64,000 bases of DNA from Alphaproteobacteria bacterium (GCA_017308235.1 JAFKFL010000022.1:62001-126000), one strand, 5' to 3'. Positions 42,918 through 50,928 are shown, numbered from the stretch's first letter. A program made the numbers and translations. The notes: generated from the letters alone by a model not told the origin.

Positions 42918-44249
42918 TTACTGTCCCAGCGTCGAAGGTGTCAGCTTGATTGTATCGCCGCCGCCCGCGCGTTCCTCCCGGTAGCGACGAGTGTATTTGT
43001 AGGTCCAGATCGCGATCGCACCGACGATCCCGGTCGCGGTCATCCAGTAGGCGGGAGCGGCCTGGTCGCCGGTCACGCCCAACAGCCACTGCGCGAAGAG
43101 CGGCCCCAGGCCGCCGAAGATCGCCGCGATCAAATTGTAGACGAGGCCGACGCCGGTCGAGCGGACCTGGACTGGATAGACCTCGGACAGGGCCGCGGGC
43201 GTGGGCCCGCTGACGAAGGCCAGAACCGCACCGACGCCGCACTGGAACAGCAGCAGGCTCATCGGACCGGGATGGGCGAGCAGGTTCGCAAACAATGGAT
43301 AGCCCACAAGCGCCGACACGATGGCCGCCGGCAAGAGGATGGCACGCCGCCCGATCTTGTCCGACAGATGGCCAGCCAACAGCACGAGCACGCCGCACAC
43401 GATCGCCGCCACGAGTGTCGTGATCTGCACGGCACCGACATCAATGTGGAGCTGCCGCATGCTGTAGATCGGCACATAGATGAACGTGAGATAGAAAACC
43501 GAGGTGCCCGCGATCACGATGCCCGCACCGGAGATCATTTCCCACGGATAGGCCGAAAGCACTTCGCGCAAAGGTGCCGAGACAGGTCGGGTGGCCGCCG
43601 CGGAAGCAGCGTACTGTTGGAACTCTGCCGTCTCTTCGACGCGGCGGCGGATGTAATAGGCGATCGGCCCGATCAGCACACCGACAATGAAGAAAAGGCG
43701 CCAGCCCCACGCCGCAAAATCAGCCGGACCCAGGACCTGCGTGAGAAGGTAAACGCCGAGCGAGCCGATGGCGACCGTGCCTACGAGCACGACCATCTGC
43801 CAGCTGGCATAGAGCCCACGGCGACCGGGTGGCGCGTATTCGATCAGCATCGAGGTCGCCGTCGCGAACTCGCCGCCCAGCGAAAAGCCTTGAGCAAGCC
43901 GGGCGAGCACGATCGCGACAGGTGCCGCGATTCCGATCGAAGCGTAGCCCGGCATCACCGCAATAACCGCCGTGGCAATCGCCATCAGGACGGACAGTGC
44001 AACCAGCGCTGCCTTGCGGCCATGGCGGTCGGCATAGAGGCCCCAGAAGATGCCGCCGAGCGGCCGCATGACGTAACCCACACCGAAGGTGGCAAGGGTT
44101 GCCATCAGCGAAGCGACGTCGTCTCCGGCGGGAAAGAAAAGCTTGCCCAGCACGAACGACAGCATGCCGAACACGATGAAATCCAGGCCCTCGAAGGCGT
44201 TGCCGACGAGGCAGGCGACGATTGCGCGGCGCTCAGCGGTCCGATCCAT
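42918..44249 (-). CDS. MFS transporter, metabolite:proton symporter (MHS) type
   Basis: The 443-residue membrane protein has about 12 predicted helices and the MFS loop GLYADRHGRKAALV. LARLAQGFSLGGEFATATSM is typical of the metabolite:H+ symporter branch (ShiA, ProP, KgtP-like). AGGGGAAA 6 bases before the ATG at 44249 selects the start. As first gene of the iorA-iorB-thioesterase operon it may import an aromatic acid or amino-acid derivative, or export the free acid product (inference). It diverges from a TetR gene with a palindrome between. Confidence 0.92.
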   Translation of the reverse strand: MDRTAERRAIVACLVGNAFEGLDFIVFGMLSFVLGKLFFPAGDDVASLMATLATFGVGYVMRPLGGIFWGLYADRHGRKAALVALSVLMAIATAVIAVMPGYASIGIAAPVAIVLARLAQGFSLGGEFATATSMLIEYAPPGRRGLYASWQMVVLVGTVAIGSLGVYLLTQVLGPADFAAWGWRLFFIVGVLIGPIAYYIRRRVEETAEFQQYAASAAATRPVSAPLREVLSAYPWEMISGAGIVIAGTSVFYLTFIYVPIYSMRQLHIDVGAVQITTLVAAIVCGVLVLLAGHLSDKIGRRAILLPAAIVSALVGYPLFANLLAHPGPMSLLLFQCGVGAVLAFVSGPTPAALSEVYPVQVRSTGVGLVYNLIAAIFGGLGPLFAQWLLGVTGDQAAPAYWMTATGIVGAIAIWTYKYTRRYREERAGGGDTIKLTPSTLGQ

Positions 44250-44317
44250 GCGTTTCCCCTGTTCTTCGGTGTTATGTTGGGCCCGCGGTGTCATTGAAGG
44301 ACCCGCTCGACAATTAG

Positions 44318-44340
44318 TATACTCTACGGTGTAGTTTATA
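44318..44340. promoter_or_regulatory. 23-bp palindrome, probable TetR operator
   Basis: TATA, CTAC, GTAG and TATA are arranged symmetrically (TATAnnCTACnnnGTAGnnTATA) from 44318 to 44340, immediately before the TetR ATG at 44341 and 69 bases upstream of the MFS start. The left TATACT also works as a -10 hexamer. Position and symmetry fit autorepression by the adjacent TetR protein and control of the MFS operon. Confidence 0.7.
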
Positions 44341-44982
44341 ATGTCAATCGCCCAGCCTTCCGAGACCCCGGCCCGGCGCGGCCCCGGCCGGCCCGTTTCC
44401 CTGACCAAGCGCCGCGCCATGCTCGACGCCGCAATCCGGGAATTCCAGGCGCACGGCTACGACGGCGCCAGCATGGATGCGATCGCAGCCTCCAGCGATG
44501 TCTCCAAGCGCACGCTCTACAATCACTTCGCCAGCAAGGAGGTGCTCTTCCGCTCGCTGGTCGAGGAGATGGGCCAGCGGGTGAGCGTCTTCTCCAAGAT
44601 CGAATACTCGCCCGATGTGCCGTTGCGCGAGCAGCTCACCCGCTATGCCCAGGACTCGGCGCGGCTGATCCAGGACGGCGAAACGCTGGCCCTGTTTCGC
44701 GCCATCCTCGCCGAGCACGTGCGCAATCCCAAGCTGGTGGCGAGCGCCATGGAGCACTACTGGCGCGACGAGTATGGCTTTGCCGGCTGGGTCAGCGCCG
44801 CCTGTCGCGACGGCAAGCTGCGCGCACCCTCGCCCAAGCGCGCCAGCCGTCATTTCTCGTCACTGATCAAGGGCGCGGTCGTCTGGCCCGTGGTCTTCGA
44901 GCAACGCGTGCTGACGCCCCGCGAGGCGCGCGCTGCGATCGAGGAAGCGGTCGAGATGTTCCTGGGCTACTACGCCACGTGA
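44341..44982 (+). CDS. TetR/AcrR family transcriptional regulator
   Basis: The 213-residue protein has an N-terminal TetR helix-turn-helix (ASMDAIAASSDVSKRTLYNHF at about residues 41-61, preceded by LDAAIREFQAHGYDG). A variable C-terminal effector domain (LFRAILAEHVRNPKLV) of the AcrR C-terminal type follows. It diverges from the MFS-ior operon across 91 bases containing a symmetrical palindrome right at its start codon, so it most likely represses that operon and itself, with an aromatic or CoA ligand (inference). Confidence 0.92.
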   Translation: MSIAQPSETPARRGPGRPVSLTKRRAMLDAAIREFQAHGYDGASMDAIAASSDVSKRTLYNHFASKEVLFRSLVEEMGQRVSVFSKIEYSPDVPLREQLTRYAQDSARLIQDGETLALFRAILAEHVRNPKLVASAMEHYWRDEYGFAGWVSAACRDGKLRAPSPKRASRHFSSLIKGAVVWPVVFEQRVLTPREARAAIEEAVEMFLGYYAT

Positions 44983-45004
44983 GGCAACAGCGCGGCCGAC
45001 GCGG

Positions 45005-45763
45005 TCAGTCGCCCATGCCGCCGGTGACGCTGAGCGTCGCGCCTGTCGTAAAGCTGCTCTGGTCCGACGCCAGATAAAGCACCGACTTCGCGATCTCGCG
45101 CGGGCTGGCGTGCCGCCCGAGCGGGATCAACTCGTTGAACATCGCCGTGGCGTCACGCTTGATGACAGCGCTGAGGTTCTCTTCCAGGTCCGATTGGAAC
45201 GAATTGTCGGTCGGCCCAGGGTGGATGGTGTTCACCCGGATGCGGCGCGGTGCTGCCTCTTTGGCAACGCAGCGCATCAGGCCGATCTGCGCGATCTTGG
45301 CGGTGATGTAGGCCGTGGCGCCCGGATCGCCGCGAAAGGCGGCAACGCTCGAAGTGATGATGATGCTGCCGCCGTCGTTCATGCGCGGCAGCCCATATTT
45401 GCAGGCGTTGTAGGCGCCTTTTACGTGGACGGCCTGGACCCGGTCGAACACCTCGTCGGGATAATCGACGATCGGCGCAATCGCCCCGGCGTTGCCTGCG
45501 TTGCTGAACAGCACGTCGATCTTGCCAAAGGTCGCGACGGCCTTGTCGAGATAGGCCTGCGTGTCAGAGGCTTTGCTCACGTCAGCCACGCTCCAGGCCA
45601 CGCGATCGGCGTCGAGGCCACGCGTGGCCTTGCCAAGCGCCTCCTCATTCAGGTCAACCAGGAGAACGCGCGCCCCTTCCTCGAGAAACAGGCGCGCACT
45701 CTCCAATCCGATGCTTCCCGCGCCGCCCGTGACGACGCAAACCTTGTCTTGCAGCTCATTCAT
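45005..45763 (-). CDS. SDR family oxidoreductase
   Basis: The 252-residue classical SDR has CVVTGGAGSIGLESARLFLE at residues 9-28, NVLFSNAGNAG-type motif (VLFSNAGNAG), Ser in ITSSVAAF and catalytic Tyr-Lys in YITAK. It should oxidise or reduce a secondary alcohol or ketone with NAD(P). It lies 37 bases downstream of the bicupin gene on the same strand, so co-transcription is likely, and converges on the TetR gene. Substrate unknown. Confidence 0.92.
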   Translation of the reverse strand: MNELQDKVCVVTGGAGSIGLESARLFLEEGARVLLVDLNEEALGKATRGLDADRVAWSVADVSKASDTQAYLDKAVATFGKIDVLFSNAGNAGAIAPIVDYPDEVFDRVQAVHVKGAYNACKYGLPRMNDGGSIIITSSVAAFRGDPGATAYITAKIAQIGLMRCVAKEAAPRRIRVNTIHPGPTDNSFQSDLEENLSAVIKRDATAMFNELIPLGRHASPREIAKSVLYLASDQSSFTTGATLSVTGGMGD

Positions 45764-45800
45764 GGCCGGGGAGCTTCCTGATCCGCACCCGAGTCGTCAA

Positions 45801-46709
45801 CTACACAGGATCCTGGACCGACTCGCCCGGAACCGGCTCAAAGCTCGGCAACATCGGCGCCGTCCACGCCTTCTCCACCGGCGGCATGTCGAACGACAGC
45901 AGCGTCAGTTCCGTGTCGGCGGCGACGATCACCTTTTCGCCCGGATCGACCTGAACACCGAAGTGACGTGCGAGCGGCTGCCCCACCGCCGCCTTGCCAG
46001 TGCCCTCGAGGACCAGCACCAATATCCGCGACTCGCCGCTCGTGAGCCGCAGCGAGGCACCCGGCGCGACGTGCCACAGGCCCGCCCTCACCTCGCGCTC
46101 GCTGAAGGTGCCCAATGGCTTGTGCAGCGCGCCAGGTGCGCCCTCGACTGGCACCCACCGGAACGCCCGGGGATCGATGAAGATCGGCTGGTCGTAGCGT
46201 GGCGCGGGCAGGAGCATCTTGGCCCCAAGCGCTTCCTCCCAGATCGCGTTGATGCTGAAGGTCTTGCGCACCGTGCCGTCGGGCATTTCGCGAATGAAGA
46301 CCGGCCCTTCGAAGCGCCCGATCTTCTTCAGCGCCGCGCGGCCGTCGCGATACTGCTGCGGGCTCAAGTAGCCGTAGCCGCTCGATCCGCCGAACTGCAG
46401 GACCAGGGTCACCGGCCCTGCCTGGTCGTCCTGTGGGCCGTAGGGCGTGCCTTCGGGGAAATAACCGAGGCAGCCCTCGCGCAACTTACGGCCATTGCCC
46501 ATCTCGAGATCGCCCTCGATGCCGAAGCGGAACTGATCGAAGCTGTGGCGGTGGCGGACCATATGGAAATGGCCGCGGTTCTCGGCGATCGAGAACATGA
46601 AGTTGTCGGGCGTGTTGTCCTCGCCGACGAACAGGTAGCGCTGCGCCAGCACCCCCGTCGGGTGATCGTCGGTGAAATAGGCGAGCGTGGCGGGATCGAC
46701 GACCTTCAT
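45801..46709 (-). CDS. Bicupin protein, possible dioxygenase
   Basis: The 302-residue protein has two cupin halves. The first contains HFHMVRHRHSFDQFRFGIEG, rich in possible metal-binding His residues, followed by GCLGYFPEGTPYGPQ. The second (GLWHVAPGASLRLTSG, LVLEGTGKAAVG) has lost the paired histidines. This layout resembles homogentisate- or gentisate-type and other bicupin dioxygenases, but no specific enzyme can be named. GAGGAG 7 bases before the ATG at 46709 fixes the start. An 11-bp inverted repeat sits 22 bases upstream. Confidence 0.75.
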   Translation of the reverse strand: MKVVDPATLAYFTDDHPTGVLAQRYLFVGEDNTPDNFMFSIAENRGHFHMVRHRHSFDQFRFGIEGDLEMGNGRKLREGCLGYFPEGTPYGPQDDQAGPVTLVLQFGGSSGYGYLSPQQYRDGRAALKKIGRFEGPVFIREMPDGTVRKTFSINAIWEEALGAKMLLPAPRYDQPIFIDPRAFRWVPVEGAPGALHKPLGTFSEREVRAGLWHVAPGASLRLTSGESRILVLVLEGTGKAAVGQPLARHFGVQVDPGEKVIVAADTELTLLSFDMPPVEKAWTAPMLPSFEPVPGESVQDPV

Positions 46710-46730
46710 CGCGGGTCTCCTCGGAGCCAT

Positions 46731-46758
46731 AAATAGTGCACTTACTCGTGCATTATTT
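46731..46758. promoter_or_regulatory. Inverted repeat operator upstream of the bicupin gene
   Basis: AAATAGTGCAC (46731-46741) and GTGCATTATTT (46748-46758) match in 10 of 11 positions around a six-base spacer. A further AGTGC follows at 46759. The element lies in an AT-rich patch 22 bases before the bicupin start, a position suited to a repressor site. Confidence 0.6.
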
Positions 46759-46781
46759 AGTGCGACCCTGCCTCGTCCTTG

Positions 46782-47390
46782 TCAAGGACGGAAGTGCCGG
46801 CGCCGATCGCGCTTGCTGTCGCGAACGCCGGCGGCGCGTGCCTCGGCCAGCAGTGCGCGAAACGGCACAAGCATCCTATCGCGAACAGTCGGATCGTCCT
46901 CCAGCGTCGACAGGGCAAGCGCTACGGCCTCGAGCGTCGAGACGGCATCGGGCCGCGCTTCCCGTCGCAGGTCGCCATAGAGCGAGGGACCGTCCGGCAC
47001 GACCACGAAACGGCGCAGCTTGGTAAGCCAGGGATTGCGCCACCACAGCGCCTTGGCCTGCGACCAGTTGCCGTCGAGCGCCACGATCCCTTTCAAGCCG
47101 AGACGCGCCGCGTTCTGATCGACCAACGGCACGCCCTTGCGATCGAGAGCGATCAGCGGACCGTCCTTGGCCTTCGCCGCAGGTACAGAGCCGAGATAGA
47201 GCACGCCCCATTCATGGGCGTCCGCCGGCTCCTTCAGCGCATGGCCGAGATTGCGCCAGGAAAGACCGACCGTCAGGGTCGCGTGGGCGAGAGCCGAGCA
47301 AACGAGCTTCGCCGTGCCGAGGACGCGATCCTGCTCCTGCGGATGTTGCAGGATCAGGATGGCAATCCTGTTGTCGATCGTTCCAATCAT
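46782..47390 (-). CDS. DTW domain protein, putative tRNA-uridine aminocarboxypropyltransferase
   Basis: The 202-residue protein contains the DTW-type signature as LDGNWSQAKALWWRNPWL (about residues 104-121), with the Asp and Trp conserved. It also has the early Cys/His-poor LILQHPQEQDRVLGTA, typical of YfiP/TapT relatives. These enzymes add a 3-amino-3-carboxypropyl group to uridines in tRNA (acp3U) using SAM. The usual N-terminal zinc-binding cysteines appear absent, as in shorter alphaproteobacterial forms. No functional link to the neighbours is apparent. Confidence 0.8.
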   Translation of the reverse strand: MIGTIDNRIAILILQHPQEQDRVLGTAKLVCSALAHATLTVGLSWRNLGHALKEPADAHEWGVLYLGSVPAAKAKDGPLIALDRKGVPLVDQNAARLGLKGIVALDGNWSQAKALWWRNPWLTKLRRFVVVPDGPSLYGDLRREARPDAVSTLEAVALALSTLEDDPTVRDRMLVPFRALLAEARAAGVRDSKRDRRRHFRP

Positions 47391-47484
47391 GGCCGAGATA
47401 TAGCGGCTCAGGCCCTATCCTTGAACTCGTGCCATCGGCATGCCAGCGTCTCCCTGCAATAAACTCCAATAATTGGTGCGCCCC

Positions 47485-48699
47485 ATGGGAGAAGCGTCCT
47501 TGAAAGTCGGCGGGAATGCGCCGGTTTCGAACATCGATCCTTTCTCAACAGCGTATTTTGACGATCCCTATCCCTTCCAGGAGGAATTGCGCGAGGCCGG
47601 GCCTGCCGTCTGGCTGTCCCGCTACAATGTCTGGGCGGTTGCCCGCTTCGAGCACGTCAGGGCGATGCTGTTCGACTGGAAGACCTATTGCTCCGGCCGC
47701 GGCGTCGGCCTGGCCGACTTCGCGAAAGAGACGCCGTGGCGGCCGCGCAGCATCCTCTTGGAAGCCGATCCGCCGCAACACGGGCGTGCCCGTACCATCC
47801 TCAACCGCGTCCTCTCGCCTGTCGCGATGAAGGACCTGCAGGATCGCTTCGCTAGAGCTGCCGACGATCTGGTCGATACGCTCCTCGAACGTGGAACCTT
47901 CGACGGCATCGCCGATCTTGCCGAGGCCTATCCGCTTTCCGTGTTTCCCGATGCGCTCGGGATGCCGCGCGAGAACCGGCACTTTCTCCTGCCGTACGGC
48001 AACATGGTCTTCAACGCGTTTGGCCCACGCAACGAGCTCTTCCATAAATCGGTGGAGAACGCGGCGCCGGTGCTCGATTGGCTCGCGGGCCAGATGCAGC
48101 GTGACCAGCTTGCACCGCAGGGCTTCGGAGCGGAGATCCATGCCGCCGTCGACACTGGGGAGATCACGGCCGAGGAAGCGCCGCTGATCGTGCGGTCGCT
48201 CCTGACCGCTGGAGTCGACACGACGGTCAATGGCATCGGCGCGGCCCTCTATTGCCTCGCCCGCTTTCCCGAGCAGTGGGATCATCTTCGGGCCGACCCT
48301 TCGCTGGCGCGCGCGGCATTCGAGGAAGCGGTTCGATTCGAATCCCCGGTGCAGACCTTCTTCCGCACCACGACCCGTGCGGTCCGGATCGGCGACGTCG
48401 ATATCGACGAAGGACAGAAGATCCTGATGTTCCTGGGCGCCGCCAATCGCGACCCGCGGCATTGGGAGCAGCCCGATCAATACGACATCACCCGCCGAAC
48501 TGTCGGCCATGTCGGCTTCGGCGCCGGCATCCACATGTGCGTTGGCCAGATGCTGGCGCGACTGGAGGGCGAGGTCGTGCTTGCGGCGCTGACCCGCAAG
48601 GTTAGTCGCATCGAGATCGTGGATGAGCCCCAACGCCGCTATAACAACACGCTTCGCGGCCTCGCGAAGTTGCCCATCCGCCTGCAGCCCATCCATTGA
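47485..48699 (+). CDS. Cytochrome P450 (CYP199/CYP110-like bacterial class)
   Basis: The 404-residue soluble P450 has the I-helix oxygen-activation motif AGVDTTVNG (Asp245-Thr246 region), ExxR in the K-helix (FEEAVRFESP), and the heme-ligand loop GFGAGIHMCVGQMLARLE with Cys352. The general sequence recalls CYP199A-type aryl-acid hydroxylases, but the substrate is unknown. The ATG at 47485 is chosen; TTG and GTG codons at 47473 and 47476 are alternatives. No ferredoxin or reductase gene lies next to it, so partners must be elsewhere. Confidence 0.92.
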   Translation: MGEASLKVGGNAPVSNIDPFSTAYFDDPYPFQEELREAGPAVWLSRYNVWAVARFEHVRAMLFDWKTYCSGRGVGLADFAKETPWRPRSILLEADPPQHGRARTILNRVLSPVAMKDLQDRFARAADDLVDTLLERGTFDGIADLAEAYPLSVFPDALGMPRENRHFLLPYGNMVFNAFGPRNELFHKSVENAAPVLDWLAGQMQRDQLAPQGFGAEIHAAVDTGEITAEEAPLIVRSLLTAGVDTTVNGIGAALYCLARFPEQWDHLRADPSLARAAFEEAVRFESPVQTFFRTTTRAVRIGDVDIDEGQKILMFLGAANRDPRHWEQPDQYDITRRTVGHVGFGAGIHMCVGQMLARLEGEVVLAALTRKVSRIEIVDEPQRRYNNTLRGLAKLPIRLQPIH

Positions 48700-48706
48700 C
48701 GGTCAA

Positions 48707-49492
48707 GTGAACCCTCCTCTTCTCATTCTCGATAGCGTCACCAAGTTGCCGGCCGAGGCGAACGGCGCTGTCGTGGTCGGCGGCTCGCATGCGGCGGTTT
48801 ATGCCGCCTATCTTTCCGCCAAGGGCGGCCTTCGCGCCGCCATCCACCACGACGCCGGGATCGGTCTCGGTGAGGCCGGCGTCGGCGGCCTTGCCTATGC
48901 CGAGGCGCTGGGCATGGCGATGGTGGCGCTCGCGACGGCGACCTGCCGCATCGGCGATGGCCAGGACCAGTTCGAACGAGGCATCGTGAGCCGGCTCAAT
49001 GCCCAGGCGGCCGACTGCGGCGTCGCCATCGGCATGAGCTGCAAGGACGCCGTCGAGCTTTTGAAGCGCGCGCCATGGCCGCACCAACCGCCACCTCCCC
49101 AGGACGAAAGCCGGCATCTCGTCGGCAGCATCGTGTGCGTGGATTCGGCGTCGCTGCTTGTGCCGGAGGATCGCGGTATGGTCGTCGCCACCGGCAGCCA
49201 TGGCGCTCGCAATGCCGGCGCCACGACAGCACCGACGCGGCCGCGCCTGATCTTCTTCAACGATGCGGGCCCGGGAATCGACCGCGGCGGCGTGTTGGGG
49301 CTCGATATCCTCGAGCACGAAGGCGTGGCAGGCGTCGCTGTCGCGGCAGCATCGGCGCGTATCGGTGACGGACGCTCGACTTTGCAGGACGGAACGATCT
49401 CGGCGGCGAACCGCATCGCACACCGGCTCGGCGCGCGCGTCGGCGCCTCTGCCCTTGCCTTGGCGCAGACGGTGGCCGAAAACGCTGCCTAG
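48707..49492 (+). CDS. Hypothetical protein, Gly/Ala-rich, linked to a biotinyl carrier gene
   Basis: I do not recognise this 261-residue family. It starts with GTG 7 bases after the P450 stop and reads LLILDSVTKLP then AVVVGGSHAAVYAAYLSAKG. Two similar glycine-rich halves follow: HHDAGIGLGEAGVGGLAYAE and FFNDAGPGIDRGGVLGLDIL, each followed by an ARIGDG- or CRIGDG-type motif. This internal repetition suggests an ancient duplication. It is soluble, with no membrane segment. The orphan biotinyl protein gene follows 21 bases later. Confidence 0.7.
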   Translation: MNPPLLILDSVTKLPAEANGAVVVGGSHAAVYAAYLSAKGGLRAAIHHDAGIGLGEAGVGGLAYAEALGMAMVALATATCRIGDGQDQFERGIVSRLNAQAADCGVAIGMSCKDAVELLKRAPWPHQPPPPQDESRHLVGSIVCVDSASLLVPEDRGMVVATGSHGARNAGATTAPTRPRLIFFNDAGPGIDRGGVLGLDILEHEGVAGVAVAAASARIGDGRSTLQDGTISAANRIAHRLGARVGASALALAQTVAENAA

Positions 49493-49513
49493 CCACAGGC
49501 AAGGGAAACGGGA

Positions 49514-49735
49514 ATGGCCGTCGTCAATGTGAAATCGGAGATCGCTGGCAACGTCTGGAAGATCCAGCTCAAGCCTGGCGATAAGGTCGAAGCCGACGGC
49601 GAGATCATGATCCTGGAATCGATGAAAATGGAGATTCCGGTCCTCTCTCCCAAAGCCGGCACCATCAAGGAAATCAAGGTCAACGAAGGCGAAGCGATCG
49701 GCGAAGGCCAGCTCGTCGCCATCCTCGACGTCTGA
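49514..49735 (+). CDS. Stand-alone biotin/lipoyl-attachment domain (biotin carboxyl carrier-like)
   Basis: The 73-residue protein is a single biotinyl domain with LESMKMEIPVLSP (Lys38 the likely biotin site) and PKAGTIKEIKVNEGEAIGEGQ. Such free domains carry carboxybiotin in acetyl/propionyl-CoA carboxylases or decarboxylases. No biotin carboxylase or carboxyltransferase gene is adjacent; the nearest are at 12.5-19.7 kb, where the alpha subunit already carries its own biotinyl domain. AGGGAA lies 9 bases before the ATG. Confidence 0.9.
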   Translation: MAVVNVKSEIAGNVWKIQLKPGDKVEADGEIMILESMKMEIPVLSPKAGTIKEIKVNEGEAIGEGQLVAILDV

Positions 49736-49770
49736 CGGCCGACCACCACGGCTCGGTCGAGCGGGTTGAT

Positions 49771-49814
49771 TTGACGGATATCCGATCTCCAATATAATGG
49801 AGGACAAATCGGAT
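49771..49814 (+). promoter_or_regulatory. Sigma70 promoter with nested palindromes upstream of the XRE-cupin gene
   Basis: TTGACG (49771-49776) and TATAAT (49793-49798) are spaced by 16 bases. CTCCA and TGGAG (49787-49802) form a palindrome around the -10 box. ATCCGAT (49780-49786) and ATCGGAT (49808-49814) form an outer, exact inverted repeat. The start codon is at 49825. Symmetrical sites on the promoter suggest autoregulation by the encoded XRE-cupin protein. Confidence 0.7.
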
Positions 49815-49824
49815 TATACTGGAA

Positions 49825-50400
49825 ATGCCGTCAAACATTGACCCGGTTAACCAGCGGATCGCGGCGCGCGTGCGCGTGCTTCGGTCCGAGCGCGCCCTCT
49901 CACTGGAAACGCTGGCTGAGCGCAGCGGGGTCAGCCGCTCCATGATCTCGTTGATCGAGCGTGGCGAAACCAGCCCTACGGCGGTCGTGTTGGAGAAGCT
50001 GGCGACAGCGCTCAATGTCGCTCTCGCCAACCTGTTCGAGCCGCCAGCGGCCGCCTCGCCTGTTGCCCGCCGCGCCGAGCAGCCGACATGGCGCGATCCC
50101 GCCTCGGGTTATCTCCGGCGCAATGTCTCGCCCGGCGGCCAGCTCACGCCGATCCAGATCGTGGAAGTGGAATTTCCCGCCGGCGCACATGTCGCCTACG
50201 AGAGCGGACCACGACGGCCGTCGACGCATCAGCAGATCTGGGTCCTGGACGGCGCGATCGAGGTCACCGTCGGCGAAGCGCAGTACGATCTACGCACTGG
50301 CGATTGCGTTGCGTTCGTCTTGGACCAGCCCACGGCATTCCGCAACCGAACGCGCAAGCCCGCCCGCTACGCCGTCGTCATCGTGGCAGGCGCGCCATGA
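49825..50400 (+). CDS. XRE family regulator with C-terminal cupin sensor
   Basis: The 191-residue protein has an N-terminal XRE helix-turn-helix (LETLAERSGVSRSMISLIER at about residues 29-48, then SPTAVVLEKLATALNVALA) and a C-terminal cupin (THQQIWVLDGAIEVTVGEA). This PuuR-like layout senses a small metabolite and represses nearby genes. Its promoter bears palindromes likely bound by the protein itself. The acetyltransferase gene starts inside its stop codon (ATGA), and an EamA exporter follows, forming a three-gene operon. Confidence 0.92.
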   Translation: MPSNIDPVNQRIAARVRVLRSERALSLETLAERSGVSRSMISLIERGETSPTAVVLEKLATALNVALANLFEPPAAASPVARRAEQPTWRDPASGYLRRNVSPGGQLTPIQIVEVEFPAGAHVAYESGPRRPSTHQQIWVLDGAIEVTVGEAQYDLRTGDCVAFVLDQPTAFRNRTRKPARYAVVIVAGAP

Positions 50401-50924
50401 GCGACAGGATCGTCATCCGTCAATTGGACATTCTGCAGGAAGCCGACATCGAGCAGCTTGCCGACGTTCTGGTGGACTGCGTCGATGGCGGCGCATCGGT
50501 GAGCTTCATGCAACCGCTCTCGCACCTGAAAGCTGCAAGCTTCTGGCGAGGGCTCGCCGCGGACATCTCCGCAGGTCGACGATTGCTCATGATTGCGCGC
50601 GACGCACAGGGCGCCATCGTTGGTACGGTGCAGGTCATTCTCGCTTCTTCGGAGAACCAACCGCATCGCGCCGATATCGCCAAGATGCTCGTACACCGGC
50701 GCGCACGCCAGCATGGCATCGGCGCCGCATTGATGCGCGCAGCCGAAACGGCGGCACGCTCGGTCGGCCGGACGTTGCTGGTCCTCGACACCGCGACCGG
50801 CAGCGAGGCCGAGCGCCTCTATGCAAAGCTGGGCTGGATCCGCGTCGGCGTCGTGCCCGACTATGCGCTTTGGCCGACCCGCGGGTTCTGCGGCACCACG
50901 TTCTACTATCGCAGACTCGCTTGA
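50397..50924 (+). CDS. GNAT family N-acetyltransferase
   Basis: The 175-residue protein has the GNAT acetyl-CoA loop as MLVHRRARQHGIGAALMRAA (residues about 95-114) and the closing segment ERLYAKLGWIRVGVVPDYAL. This resembles acetyltransferases acting on small toxic amines or amino acids. It is translationally coupled (4-base overlap) to the XRE-cupin regulator and 4 bases upstream of the EamA transporter gene. Together they suggest a detoxify-and-export module (inference). Confidence 0.9.
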   Translation: MSDRIVIRQLDILQEADIEQLADVLVDCVDGGASVSFMQPLSHLKAASFWRGLAADISAGRRLLMIARDAQGAIVGTVQVILASSENQPHRADIAKMLVHRRARQHGIGAALMRAAETAARSVGRTLLVLDTATGSEAERLYAKLGWIRVGVVPDYALWPTRGFCGTTFYYRRLA

Positions 50925-50928
50925 GCAC

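Noticed and set aside
42663..44297. 544-codon plus-strand frame
   Set aside because: Antisense to the MFS transporter and the iorA 5' end; Arg/His/Asp-rich translation without homology.
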